A stretch of DNA of 64,000 nucleotides from Ascarosepion bandense (Eukaryota > Mollusca > Cephalopoda > Sepiida > Sepiidae): positions 1,987,001 to 2,051,000 of the forward strand of contig JBBBDQ010000443.1 of assembly GCA_037127315.1 (NCBI GenBank), in the 5' to 3' direction. Made by a program: the position numbers and the translations under genes. Under the pieces are notes generated by a model. The model was not told the DNA's origin and made no database searches. It was given only the letters and a program-made list of their open reading frames with translations. Positions within the stretch are counted from its first letter, which is position 1; every line of letters starts with the position of its first letter. Positions 33,391 to 44,599 of the stretch are shown here, piece after piece.

Positions 33391-33497
33391 CATTGGGTAA
33401 AATTGGAGATAGTTAGGATGGCTATAAAGTTGAAGGAAATAGATTTTTTTCTTTCCTTCAAAATTTTTTTCAGGAAGGAAGCTCTATTAAGTGGTAA

Positions 33498-33598
33498 AAT
33501 ATGGTACTCTTATTATAAATATGGTACTCTTATTATAAATATGGTACTCTTATTATAAATATGGTACTCTTATTATAAATATGGTACTCTTATTCTTT
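33498..33598 (+). repeat. 20-bp tandem repeat, five units
   Basis: TATGGTACTCTTATTATAAA repeated almost exactly five times. Confidence 0.95.
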
Positions 33599-33965
33599 CC
33601 ATCAGAGTTATTGGTTAAATAGTAACGTTAACATAGCTCTTCAGGCAGCTTGTCAATGAGTTGGAAACTTCTGAATTCAAAATTGTTTAGAAAGCAATCA
33701 GAAGTTACTGAACTCTTTCTTCAGAAATCATAGCTTTGTGGAGAGCTATGAACACCTGCATTTTGAAAGTATATATTAAAGGAAGTGCTAGACATGTGCT
33801 TTCTTTTGATGGTCCTAACTCTTCTTAAATATTAAGATAGTATGTTGCAAGGTTCTCCTTTACTTTGTGTTTTAAAAGAGAGCAAGAACTTCAGATAGTT
33901 TTAGATATTACTGTCAGAGATATTCATTTTCCTTAAAATTTACTTTCACATTCACTGATCAAACA
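33599..33965. other. AT-rich DNA
   Basis: 33720-33770 (TTGTGGAGAGCTATGAACACC) weakly resembles a LINE-R tail; otherwise nothing is seen. Confidence 0.4.
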
Positions 33966-36104
33966 ACCTCCATTTCAACTAACCTATTCCTCCATCTGTT
34001 ATCCTTCCTTTCCATTACATGTTTTGCCCACCTCCATTTCAACTAACCTATTCCTCCATCTGTTATCCTTCCTTTCCATTATATGTTTTGCCCACCTCCA
34101 TTTCAACTAACCTTTTTCCTCCATCTGTTATCCTTCCTTTCCATTATATGTTTTGCCCACCTCCATTTCAACTAACCTTTTTCCTCCATCTGTTATCCTT
34201 CCTTTCCATTATATGTTTTGTCCACCTCCATTTCAACTAAGCTATTCCTCCATCTGTTATCCTTCCTTTCCATTACATGTTTTGCCCACCTCCATTTCAA
34301 CTAACCTATTCCTCCATCTGTTATCCTTCCTTTCCATTACATGTTTTGCCCACCTCCATTTCAACTAACCTATTCCTCCATCTGTTATCCTTCCTTTCCA
34401 TTATATGTTTTGCCCACCTCCATTTCAACTAACCTTTTTCCTCCATCTGTTATCCTTCCTTTCCATTATATGTTTTGCCCACCTCCATTTCAACTAACCT
34501 TTTTCCTCCATCTGTTATCCTTCATTTCCATTATATGTTTTGTCCACCTCCATTTCAACTAACCTATTCCTCCATCTGTTATCCTTCCTTTCCATTACAT
34601 GTTTTGCCCACCTCCATTTCAACTAACCTATTCCTCCATCTGTTATCCTTCCTTTCCATTATATGTTTTGCCCACCTCCATTTCAACTAACCTTTTTCCT
34701 CCATCTGTTATCCTTCATTTCCATTATATGTTTTGCCCACCTCCATTTCAACTAACCTATTCCTCCATCTGTTATCCTTCCTTTCCATTATATGTTTTGC
34801 CCACCTCCATTTCAACTAACCTATTCCTCCATCTGTTATCCTTCCTTTCCATTATATGTTTTGCCCACCTCCATTTCAACTAACCTCTTTCCTCCATCTG
34901 TTATCCTTCCTTTCCATTATATGTTTTGCCCACCTCCATTTCAACTAACCTTTTTCCTCCATCTGTTATCCTTCCTTTCCATTATATGTTTTGCCCACCT
35001 CCATTTCAACAAACCTTTTTCCTCCATCTGTTATCCTTCCTTTTCATTATATGTTTTGCCCACCTCCATTTCAACTAACCTATTCCTCCATCTGTTATCC
35101 TTCCTTTCCATTATATGTTTTGCCCACCTCCATTTCAACAAACCTTTTTCCTCCATCTGTTATCCTTCCTTTCCATTATATGTTTTGCCCACCTCCATTT
35201 CAACTAACCTCTTTCCTCCATCTGTTATCCTTCCTTTCCATTATATGTTTTGCCCACCTCCATTTCAACTAACCTTTTTTCTCCATCTGTTATCCTTCCT
35301 TTCCATTATATGTTTTGCCCACCTCCATTTCAACAAACCTTTTTCCTCCATCTGTTATCCTTCCTTTCCATTATATGTTTTGCCCACCTCCATTTCAACT
35401 AACCTCTTTCCTCCATCTGTTATCCTTCCTTTCCATTATATGTTTTGCCCACCTCCATTTCAACAAACCTTTTTCCTCCATCTGTTATCCTTCCTTTCCA
35501 TTATATGTTTTGCCCACCTCCATTTCAACTAACCTATTCCTCTATCTGTTATCCTTCCTTTCCATTATATGTTTTGCCCACCTCCATTTCAACAAACCTT
35601 TTTCCTCCATCTGTTATCCTTCCTTTCCATTATATGTTTTGCCCACCTGCATTTCAACTAACCTATTCCTCCATCTGTTATCCTTCCTTTCCATTATATG
35701 TTTTGCCCACCTCCATTTCAACAAACCTTTTTCCTCCATCTGTTATCCTTCCTTTCCATTATATGTTTTGCCCACCTCCATTTCAACTAACCTCTTTCCT
35801 CCATCTGTTATCCTTCCTTTCCATTATATGTTTTGCCCACCTCCATTTCAACAAACCTTTTTCCTCCATCTGTTATCCTTCCTTTCCATTATATGTTTTG
35901 CCCACCTCCATTTCAACTAACCTATTCCTCTATCTGTTATCCTTCCTTTCCATTATATGTTTTGCCCACCTCCATTTCAACAAACCTTTTTCCTCCATCT
36001 GTTATCCTTCCTTTCCATTATATGTTTTGCCCACCTGCATTTCAACTAACCTATTCCTCCATCTGTTATCCTTCCTTTCCATTATATGTTTTGCCCACCT
36101 CCAT
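33966..36104 (+). repeat. 64/65-bp minisatellite, about 33 units
   Basis: Unit words: CCTCCATTTCAACTAACCT, CCATCTGTTATCCTTCC, TTTCCATTATATGTTTTGCC. The two unit lengths come from CTATTCC against CTTTTTCC. Because 64 and 65 are mixed and no unit has stops in all frames, long plus-strand frames up to 246 codons appear; they are by-products. The second half shows a higher-order period of 388 bp (six units): the private variants CACCTGCATTT (35646 and 36034) and CCTCTATCTG (35541 and 35929) repeat at that distance. Confidence 0.97.
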
Positions 36105-36590
36105 TTTTTTTCACATAGTCATGTCTATAATATTTCTTAACTTTTAGGTAGTTCACATATACATATTTTATTTTTTAGAATTATTCTATTGTATAATTCT
36201 TAACAGAAGGCATAAAATGCCTATTTAATATATTCATTAAATATTAGAAGATTTTGTGAAATTTTATGAGCTGACAATTTTCAGCTGTAAATTGTTTCAG
36301 GTATTAAAAAATTAGAAACTTGTGGTTTATGTAGACAGACAAGTTAGTTTTGGATTTTGCTAAATGTGATAACTAGCAAATTTTTGGTTTTATATATTCC
36401 TTTTTCCTTTTTTATATTGTGGCAACAAGATTAGATAAGAACTTTAGAAAGCGTCATTTTTGTTTTTTTTATATTGTGTACAATGTATTTAAGAAGCGGA
36501 AAACTTTGTTTCTTACAAGCAGAAAGAATTTCTTTTTCTCAAGATCTTAAATTTTAATGCCATATGTTTGCTGAATTGCTCAAAAACGAC
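36105..36590. other. AT-rich DNA, nothing recognised
   Basis: Right flank of the minisatellite. It has no repeat family and no motif. Confidence 0.5.
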
Positions 36591-36591
36591 A

Positions 36592-36634
36592 GATACCATT
36601 TGTTATATATATATATATATAACAAATGGTATCT
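36592..36634. repeat. Short perfect palindrome with (TA)n centre
   Basis: GATACCATTTGTTA, (TA)n, TAACAAATGGTATC. It lies directly upstream of an S1-like head. Confidence 0.9.
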
Positions 36635-36639
36635 CACCA

Positions 36640-36770
36640 TTTCAACTGAAAGCATTGGTGGAGTAATGGGTTGTGGCTTGGATTGAGGAATCAAAGAGCT
36701 CAGTTCAAATTCCAGTTGAATTCATTACATTCATTTATGTACTAATACCCTTGGGAAAGGTGTGAATCCC
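36640..36770 (+). repeat. S1-like SINE head, 3'-truncated
   Basis: GGTGGAGTAATGGGTTGTGG and AGTTCAAATTCCAGTTG give the A and B box positions of the S1 head; the CATTCATTTATGTACTAATA block follows. The head variant resembles the one at 52340. Confidence 0.65.
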
Positions 36771-36864
36771 TTTTTGCATCCCATGCGCTTGCAGAGCCAA
36801 TGAAACTTCTAGGGAAGAAGCCGACTCAATCTGCCCAGGGTGAATGCTGCCACAGTACAGTAGA

Positions 36865-36909
<45 letters not shown>

Positions 36910-37399
36910 ATTATTGTTAACAGGTTTTTAGTCATAATTAAATTATACCACTATACAGTAGCATTAAAAAGTGCTCAATACATGTATAATATAGGGCTTT
37001 TAATTATTTTTCATTTTGAAGTCAGTCGTTTATGCAACCTTAGTTTCAACTTTGCGATTCCTTCAGGCAACTTATAACAACTGATTCTTCACATTTTTTT
37101 TTTATTTTCAAATATGCAGCAGGTACAAATGTATGACTGGAAGTTTAAAATAACTGAAATTTCAAAATTAAGGAAGAGTTTTTAGAGAGTCTTGAACACT
37201 TTCGTCCAGGTTTGTATGATTAAGACCCTTGAAAAACTCCTCCCTAATTTTGAAATGTAAGTTATTTTAAACTTCCAGTTGTGCATTTGTAAAAATCCCT
37301 GTTGTACATTTGAAAATAATACAAAAAAATTAGAATCAGTTGTTATAAAATGCCTGAAGATATTGAAAGATGAAAAACAAAGATGCATAAAAACTTCCA
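36910..37399 (-). repeat. PLE-like ends as a 180-bp-arm inverted repeat
   Basis: Arms about 37018-37195 and 37207-37399. Left arm, minus sense: CTGAAGGA, CGCAAAGTT stem region, GAAAC (37043-37066), then the box AGCCCTATATT...TTGAGCACTTTTT (36965-36998). Right arm, plus sense: CTGAAGA at 37354 and GAAAAAC at 37372. The family is the same as at 18383, by the shared segment TTTTAGTCATAAT...AAAAAGTGCTCAATAC. Confidence 0.65.
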
Positions 37400-37406
37400 A
37401 ATTATA

Positions 37407-37640
37407 TATAGTCATCCGCAGACAGATCTGTTTTGCTGTATCACAGCTCATCAGTACAGTTAGACATCCGATTGCTTCTAGCCAAGATTGAAACCCACCC
37501 AAATTGACATCAGTCGGTGATTCTGCCTCTGAGCTATAGGCACTTGGTAGAAGAAGGCAGACTTTATCGTGTGATATACCATGTAAACATATGCCAGTAA
37601 CTGAGAGTGTTCGAATTCATTACTGAATGAACAATGCGTA
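37407..37640 (-). repeat. S2 SINE copy
   Basis: Minus strand from GTCATCCGCAGACAGATCTG through the tRNA-like module (sense B-box GGTTTCAATCTTGGC, A-box near 37527-37545) to GAATGAACAATGCG next to (TA)n. Confidence 0.85.
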
Positions 37641-37719
37641 TATATATATATATATATATATACAATGCATGTATATATATATGCATTGTGTATGTGTATA
37701 TATATATACATATATGCAT

Positions 37720-37767
<48 letters not shown>

Positions 37768-37783
37768 CATACATACAATGCAT
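37641..37783. repeat. TA/TG microsatellite cluster
   Basis: Alternating (TA)n, CATGTATATA and (GT)n runs; the frames through it are simple-repeat shadows (YIYIYI). Confidence 0.9.
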
Positions 37784-38023
37784 TGATGTAAATACAAATT
37801 TGTTAAAATTGTTGTTATTATTGGTGATGTCGTGGTTGCCAGCATTATCATTGTGTTTGTTAAGAAAATAGAATACCTTCTATCTTATGCATTTTATAAA
37901 GTGTTCTATCTTTTTTGTGAGTGTGATTTTGTAATCATTTAAGTTTGTTGTTGGCATAATTTCTAAGGAGTAGTTAAATTGTATTGATTTCATGTTGATG
38001 TAAGATAGCATCTTTTTTTCTTA

Positions 38024-38069
<46 letters not shown>

Positions 38070-38347
38070 CTTTTTTTCTTAGAAAATTATATATATATAT
38101 AATTTTCTAAGCAAAAAAGATGCTATCTTACATCAGCATGAAATCAATACAATTTAACTACTCCTGAGAAATTATGCCAACAACAAACTTAAATGATTAC
38201 AAAATCAAACTCACAAAAAAGATAGAACACTTTATAAAATGCATAAGATAGAAGGTATTCTATTTTCTTAACAAACACAATGATAATGCTGGCAACCATG
38301 ACATCACCAATAATAACAACAATTTTAACAAATTTGTATTTGCATCA
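37784..38347. repeat. Inverted repeat with about 247-bp arms
   Basis: Arms 37784-38030 and 38101-38347, very similar (a few substitutions, for example GTCGTGGTTGCC against GGCAACCATGAC). The loop is (TA)n plus an extra copy of CTTTTTTTCTTAGAAAATTA at 38070-38089. No stem-GAAAC signature is seen in the arms. Transcription would give a long double-stranded RNA hairpin. Confidence 0.9.
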
Positions 38348-38480
38348 ATTAAATGCCCACCATAACAAAATAACCTCATTGCTGTTGAAAATAACTGAAT
38401 AAACATGATCAATAACTTGGAAATATGAAAGTTTACAAATAATTTTTCAAAAAAGCTTAATAAGATAAAAATATGATAAC

Positions 38481-38712
38481 TCTCTTTTCCAATCTTCTCA
38501 CTCTTTTTTTTTTATTTCAATTGGAGTAGATAGACTAAACTATTGCCCGGTTCACACTCCACCCACGTCTATTGCACAGGTGAAGAGGCTCATCCCTTGT
38601 TCCCTGTTTAGGATGTGGTTTCCAGCTTTCTCTTTTCCAATCTTTTCATTCTTACGTAGCCCCCTGCACATCAGTGGCGTTACTGCCTTGCTCGGATGAT
38701 ATGATTAAAAAA
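38481..38712 (+). repeat. S4 SINE-like repeat, one body with tail
   Basis: Begins in a partial extra unit (TCTCTTTTCCAATCTTCTCA), then one full body and the tail CCCCCTGCACATCAGTGGCG, TTACTGCCTTGCTCGG and an A run at 38706-38713. Confidence 0.85.
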
Positions 38713-38937
38713 AAACTCAAAAAACTATTCATAAAAGCAGATAAATCCAAGATAATCTCTAAAATGAAAATCAGTAAATACAATAAAGTTTTTGTTCAAG
38801 AAGGCACTAAACTCTTCAAAATCACTAATAATATAACTAAAAGTGATATAAAAACATAGCCACTAAAATCAATGGAAAAATACAAAAACAACAATCCATT
38901 GGTTTAATAATATTAGTAATAAAGAAAATTGTTCATT

Positions 38938-39366
38938 CACGGCTTCTGCTCCGATGAACTTAGATTGCTGGTGCCCCCTAGGTGTGAATTTGCATGAGAT
39001 ACTAGATTAGCAACTAGGTCCCACCCTTTTACAGTGAAACCGATAAAATGTAACCGCAATTTCTACTCCAACAGCTTCTTTTCTCGCACTTACTTCCTGT
39101 GGAATTCCCTTCCACATACTTTTTTCCTCAACAGCTACAATCTCCAGGAGTTTAAATGTAAGGTCAATAGACACCTCCTAACACACTAACTCACGCCCAT
39201 TCTCTCAAACACTCTTCCTATGTACCTCTTTACCCATCTATCACCCTTTTTCTGACATTTCCTATATCTAATCACTCTCTCGGTACCTTCCCCTAAGTAA
39301 CCCCCTGTACAATAGTGGCAGTGAAATGCCTTGCTTGGGGTGAAATGATTTTAAAAAAAAACAAAA
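38938..39366 (+). pseudogene. LINE-J C-terminus and 3' end
   Basis: Same region as 25760-26215: TTCTTTTCTCGCACTTACTT with TGTGGAATTCCCTTCCACA (the WNSLP block), TACAATCTCCAGGAGTTTAA (YNLQEF), then the tail AATAGTGGCAGTGAAATGCC, TTGCTTGGGGTG and an A-rich run. 5'-truncated and frame-shifted. Confidence 0.85.
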
Positions 39367-40156
39367 AAACATGCAATTATACTTAAAAGATTTCTACCAA
39401 TCTATTGATGAGAATACACTAAACAGAGCACAACAATACGTGCAATAAGCTTAAAAATAGTAATAAAATAGTTTAGCATACATTTCAGAGAAATGTTAGT
39501 ATATTTCAAATTACATATATGTATAGAGAGATAATAAGTTAATGCTTATCTAGTAGTAGCTACATGGTATCTCGAAGCACTGTTCCCAGACATTTATTTT
39601 ATTTGAGCGTTGATGATGAAGAGAGAAAACTTGATTCAATTGACAAAAAAAAACGGCATTTCCAGCGGTTGATGGGAGTTTTTATATTTATTTAAATATT
39701 TTTTATGATCTCACTTTTTTTTTTATTTTTAATTATTATTCTTATTTATGATTTAAAGTATTTTTATTACTTTTTCTTTTTCTTTTATTATTATTTATTG
39801 TTTTGATTTCATACTCTTCCATAGTCTAGTATTAACAGTTAGATTATTTAGTAATTTTTTTGTCGCTGTCACTACATACTATATGTTAGATTTCATTGAC
39901 AAAACGTTACATCCGAATCACTTTTATCCAGTACTCTTGGGAACTTGGGACCAGATTGCTGCCGGATCACAGAAAGTGCCAGATGACATGAATAACTCAT
40001 AAAAAAACCTGTGTAAACATAGGCTTGCCGGCTCAATCCGCATAAATATTGCCTTGTTAAATAAGGTAGAACAAAGCTTAAAGCAGGAAATAAAACAACC
40101 ATTAATCCTTCCAAACAAGGTTTTTTGATTTACACTATTTACATTGTTTAGACAAT
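39367..40156. other. AT-rich DNA, nothing recognised
   Basis: Contains T-rich tracts at 39714-39800. The two overlapping minus frames at 39893-40118 have no motif and no second copy in the window. Confidence 0.45.
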
Positions 40157-40497
40157 GTGCGTTGTGGTGCAGTGGATATTGGCACAGAACGAGAACTCAG
40201 AGAGCTGAGGTTTGAATTTAGCTGAATTTGTTGCATTCACTTACGCACAAATACCCTTGGAAAAGTTGTTTATCCATTGCTACTTCCTCCAGTAATGGGT
40301 TAAATAGCAGGTCAGATTGGGTTCTGTAGCCTTGGTTGGTAACCAGTCTACTGCAGAACGTAATGGCAATCTACTACGGGAAAATCTTCTGCCCAGTCAG
40401 TTATGTCTCTTTCAAGACATGATCGCCCAAGTATGTATCACGTATGACACTTATGACATGATCACTAAAGCCTGTATCACATATGGCACTTAATTGA
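40157..40497 (+). repeat. S1 SINE, full length with duplicated 3' end
   Basis: Head GCGTTGTGGTGCAGTGGATA at 40159; the 3' part CATGATCGCCCAAGTATGTA is followed by a second, partial copy of the same end (CATGATCACTAAAGCCTGTA). Confidence 0.85.
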
Positions 40498-40502
40498 TAT
40501 TG

Positions 40503-40805
40503 TTCAGACTTTTGTCCTCATTTTTATTACCATATTCATAATGTTTAAGCCATTTTATGCTCCAACCATCTTCAGGTGATTGGAATTTTGAATTGAACAC
40601 TTTATTTCATTCACCAGAGTGGATTGTACTAGCTTCATGAATCATGTTTCTTAGTTTCCAGTTGTTTTTATATGAGTTACCTCCCTTCAGCCCAATTCTC
40701 TAAGTTTTTTGTTCATATCTGCTGTAGCCAGGTATTGAACTCATGACTTTTTGCATTAGGTCTCTGGATTCAACCAAAACTTTTATCCACTGGGCCATTT
40801 ACAAT
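40503..40805 (-). repeat. S3 SINE, full length
   Basis: Minus strand: tRNA-like head at about 40800-40725 (sense AATGGCCCAGTGGATAAAAG, TGAGTTCAATACCTGGCTAC), body with GGGAGGTAACTC-type and CCACTCTGGTGAATGAAATA, and 3' end CACCTGAAGATGGTTGGAGC... AATAAAAATGAGGACAAAAG. Confidence 0.85.
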
Positions 40806-41799
40806 TAACTGTGGCCATTTACTTTGCAGACTGACATTTGTTTATGTTTCAAACTCAGGTACATATGTGAGGTTTCTCTTTCACCCAAAGAGTATCATTT
40901 CTGAATGTATCCATGAGAAAATCAAGAAATGCGTTTCTTTTCCGAAATGTATCATAAGCAAACTTTAATGTTATTTTCTGCCTGGTTATTCCGTACACAT
41001 GGCAATTTGTAACATATCTGGAAGAGGAAGACCGACTTAAGAACTAAATGAACCCTTCTCAAATAAAAATATAAACCTTTTGCCTGTCTTTCTTCATAGA
41101 AATCTTGCAGAGTAATAAAAAAAATGTTTATTTGCAGTAAAGACACTTAAAAATATTCAACTCTAATCTACCAATTAAGTGCAGATGTTGGGTAAACCTT
41201 TTGCTCCCAACAGAGTACTGGAGGTCTTTTTTTGCAATCCTCAAATTATGTATTTATTCATTATTTTTTTTGTATTTAAGAATTACTACAGACCCGTACC
41301 ATTTTCTGTTTGGCATTGGCATGAGTCAAGTTTTGTAATTTTGTAATTTAATAATTCTTGACTTTGACAGTTTGCATTCTTGACTAGAATCTTATATTTT
41401 TGGTATCATGTCTGCGTCCAGTTGGGATTACTTTAAAGCAGACTTAGCATTTCTTGAAATAGGTATTGAGAAAAAGCACTGTTATATAAGATGTGACCCC
41501 AAAATTTCCAAATGAGAATTTAATGCCTCTGTAAAGAAGCAAGTATGTGATAGTTTAACCCATTAATGATAAGGGTGAGATTAGCCGTTGACATTTGTTA
41601 TTCATTGACTGTTGATCGAAATTCATAAAATCTTTCTTCCAAAAAAGTTTTACAGGAAATTTGACTTGTTAGTTACACAAGCTGTAATAACAGTTGACAG
41701 AAAATTAAATGTATCATGAAAAGATGCGTTGGGATAATGAAAGATGCTTTCCAGAAACTAAGTGCAATATTAAGAAATAGAGAAAATTTGTTACATTAT
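40806..41799. other. Unassigned AT-rich DNA
   Basis: About 1 kb without a recognised family. The minus frame at 40952-41146 shows no motif. Confidence 0.45.
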
Positions 41800-41890
41800 T
41801 TACACTATTCAAACTGTTATCTTCATCTTTATTGCCATGTTTACGTCTTGGCCATTGTACACTTCGACATCTTTAGTTACTAGGAATAAA
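41800..41890 (-). repeat. S3 SINE 3' end only
   Basis: CAAACTGTTATCTTCATCTT and TTGCCATGTTTACG match the S3 3' end on the minus strand; 5' truncated. Confidence 0.65.
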
Positions 41891-42064
41891 AAATTTGTTT
41901 GAAACAAAGAAAAGATTGCTCAATTGTTATGTAATATCATTTTGTTTATATGACAATGAATGCTGAACAAGAACTCTTGGAACTGCTTGGTAAGTTGGAA
42001 TAGATATTAGAATAATTTAGAGTATATGCTGGGAGCAAACCACCTGCATACGGATCTAATCTAA

Positions 42065-42770
42065 TCTAAACTTATTTATAAATGGAAATTTGTCTGTGTG
42101 TGTGTCCATTACCTATAGACTCTGAAACAGCTGAACTGATTTTCTTGAAAATTTACACAGTTGTAGTATAAGCGTCTGCGAGTGTTCTTAGCTAGGTTTT
42201 ATGTTGAGGTACCCCTGATAAATATCGAAAATCGATAATCGAAAAAATCGGGTTATAGAAGGAGTGGTCCAATTTTAATCAAATTTGATACACTCATAGA
42301 CAAAGACATAAGAAATGATATTCAGAAGTTTTACGGTTGCAGTTCTGACAATTGTGCAGAAAAGCGATTTTATATATATGTAAAACTCAAGATGTTTGAG
42401 TGTGTATGTCTGTTTATCTGCCTGTATGTCTGTATTTTTTTCAGCCTTTTTATTTTAGTTTTTGCTTTGGATTTGGCTCTAAGTAGGTATAATTGTAGTT
42501 CTTAGTTCTCAGCCATGATACCATTTACTCAGAGGATTTTATCATTCAAAATTCAGTTTACGACAAAAAAACTTATTTGATATCAATACCAGGAAATCAA
42601 AATTTGACTTACATCCATTAATTTTTCTTTCAGTCCACGGTTTCGCTTTAACTGGAAACAACTATTGCTTTTTAGTCTTTTGTGCCAACGTCCAAAGAGT
42701 CTGAGCTCCAGGACCATGGATTAGTTTTAAAGCTTTCATTACACCCGAGCAACGCTGGGCTATACTGCTA

Positions 42771-42771
<1 letters not shown>
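42065..42771 (+). mobile_element. HEL Helitron-like element, copy 3
   Basis: TCTAAACTTATTTATAAATG after A, ending CTATACTGCTAG before T. Contains the full internal segment (AAGATGTTTGAGTGTGTATG, GGATTTGGCTCTAAGTAGG) with only a very short TA tract in place of copy 1's. Confidence 0.85.
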
Positions 42772-42807
<36 letters not shown>

Positions 42808-42811
<4 letters not shown>

Positions 42812-42941
42812 GTGCAAATTGGTAAAATGTCACAATTATATTATTATTTCAAATATTCTTTAGGCAGTGTCTGTGCTCCAAGACCATGGATTAGTTTTAA
42901 AGATTTCATTACACCCGAGCAACGCCGGGCTATCCTGCTAG
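42808..42941 (+). mobile_element. Second Helitron 3' end next to HEL copy 3
   Basis: TTAGGTGCAAATTGGTAAAA to CCGGGCTATCCTGCTAG, separated from HEL by (TA)n, in the same arrangement as 29042-29681. Confidence 0.8.
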
Positions 42942-43084
42942 TGAAAAATAGAAAGGTGTGTGATACAAGAATTGGTCTTCTCACCAGATTTATTCACCCT
43001 TTGAAGTGAAGCAATCAGAAGAAAATTAGAATTCCTGCTAGGAGGCATTATTGATGGCCACAATCTTAGCATTAGATTAACAGA

Positions 43085-43196
43085 TGACAGTTTGGATTTG
43101 AGTTGAGTTTGTTGCTTTCACTTACACACAAATACCCTTTCAAGACATGATCGTCTAAGCATGCATCACTTAAAGCACTTAAATGGCTCACTGATA
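43085..43196 (+). repeat. S1 SINE with internal deletion
   Basis: Goes from the CACTTACACACAAATACCCT block straight to CAAGACATGATCGTCTAAGC; the central 150 bp is missing. Confidence 0.75.
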
Positions 43197-43199
43197 CAG

Positions 43200-44075
43200 A
43201 TGAAACTGTGTTGTTCTTGGACACAGAAAATAAACTTCATGAACTCTTAGAGAAAATAATAAAGGAAAAGGAGAAGAAAGAACTAGACATCAATTGTAAG
43301 AAAACAGAAACCATGGTTGTCAGTAAAAAAAAAAAAAAACATGTGAAGTACAAATTGGAGATCCCAAAATCAAGCAAGTACAACAATTCAAATATCTAGG
43401 AATTGTTTTAACAGAGGATAGAAAATGCAACCACAAAATCCAAAGGGGCATTGGGATAGTGAAAGATGCTAAGCAAACTATTAAGAAAAGGTCAAAATTT
43501 GAAGTACAAATTGGAGACACCAAAATCAAGCAAGTACAAAAATTTGAATATCTAAGAAGTGTTTTAACAGAGGATGTAAACTGCGATACCTAAATCCACA
43601 GGTGCATTGAGAAACTGAAAGATGCCTTTCAAAAGCTAAGTAAACTATTTAAGAAACAAGAAAATGGCATCAGAAATAAAGAAAAGATGACTGAACTGTT
43701 ACATAATATCAATCCTCTTATATGGCAGTGAAGGCTAATCAATCTCCTTGCAGATGGAGAAAAGACATGAAGCAAGAGAAATGTGGTTCTACAGAAGGAT
43801 ACTGAGAATACCATAGACTGAATATATGAGCAATGAGAAAAAATGGAAACAAAAAGGAAACTTTTACTTAAAAGCTGGAAAAGAGTTGAAATTATTAGGA
43901 TACTTAATGAGGAAAGGCGACTTGGAAAATTTGATACTCACAAAAGTTATTGAAGGTCAGAGGAAAGAACTGCATAATCTACCTAGTAAATGTGTGTAAA
44001 TAGTTGGTAGAATAAGGAATTGAAGAGATAGCAGAAAGACAAAATTTAATAAGAGCTACAAACAGGTGAGAAAGT
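43200..44075 (+). pseudogene. LINE-R C-terminal half with internal duplication
   Basis: Starts after motif C: KLHELLEKIIKEKEKK and NCKKTETMVVS in frame 43208-43399. The block that encodes KYKLEIPKSSKYNNSN (GAAGTACAAATTGGAGA at 43345) is repeated at 43500 in tandem (unit about 155 bp). The relic continues with a WFYRRMLRI-type segment (near 43780) and TCACAAAAGTTATTGAAGG, ending with ATTTAATAAGAGCTACAAAC. Many stops. It stops short of the GAA tail. Confidence 0.8.
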
Positions 44076-44084
44076 CTCTGTAGG

Positions 44085-44190
44085 TTGCCCAGATCAATAT
44101 ACACCTGAGGAAGTTCAGAGGGCACAATGACTGAAACGTTATGATAACAACAATAAAGATGAGGACAATAGTTCGAATATAAATAGTGTA
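44085..44190 (+). repeat. S3 SINE 3' end
   Basis: CACCTGAGGAAGTTCAGAGG, GACTGAAACGTTATGA and AATAAAGATGAGGACAATAG. It fuses directly to the end of the LINE-R relic. Confidence 0.75.
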
Positions 44191-44271
44191 AATAATTATT
44201 TTTACAATTCAAAATATGTTTTAGCTTTAAATAAAGTGTTGATAAGCCATAAAAGAACATCTAATCAGTTT

Positions 44272-44551
44272 TACCTGACGGCTACAACCTCCAGGAATTT
44301 AAATGCAATTTCAATCCTCATCTATTAACCACTTGACTCTAGTTCTTTCTCCACCACATATATCCTTTCCTTTCTCTCCACCTTTGAAACTGTCATCACA
44401 CCTGTATTTCCATCCTTCTATTGCTCCTTTCTATCTGGTTCATCTTCCTCTTCACTCTCTTCTAATTAATCTTTTTACACTTATATAGCCCCCTGCACAT
44501 CAGTGGCATTACCGCCTTGCTCAGGGTGATACAATTAAAAAAAAAAAAAAA
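44272..44551 (+). pseudogene. LINE-J last codons and 3' UTR
   Basis: GACGGCTACAACCTCCAGGA encodes the DGYNLQEF end of the ORF; a stop follows near 44334. The tail has CATCAGTGGCATTACCGCCT, TGCTCAGGGTGATACAATTA and an A run. The tail wording is closer to S4 than to the 25690 copy. Confidence 0.8.
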
Positions 44552-44599
44552 AATTTATAAAATGACATTCATATTACTAAATGAGATTTCTTTTTCTAT

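Noticed and set aside
33966..36104. CRISPR-like array
   Set aside because: Units are contiguous with no unique spacers, and the context is animal DNA.
34019..36147. Plus-strand ORFs up to 246 codons across 34-36 kb
   Set aside because: They are readings of the 64/65-bp minisatellite; all three frames stay open because the unit has few stops.
37478..37871. YIYI-rich ORFs
   Set aside because: Translations of (TA)n and (TG)n microsatellites.
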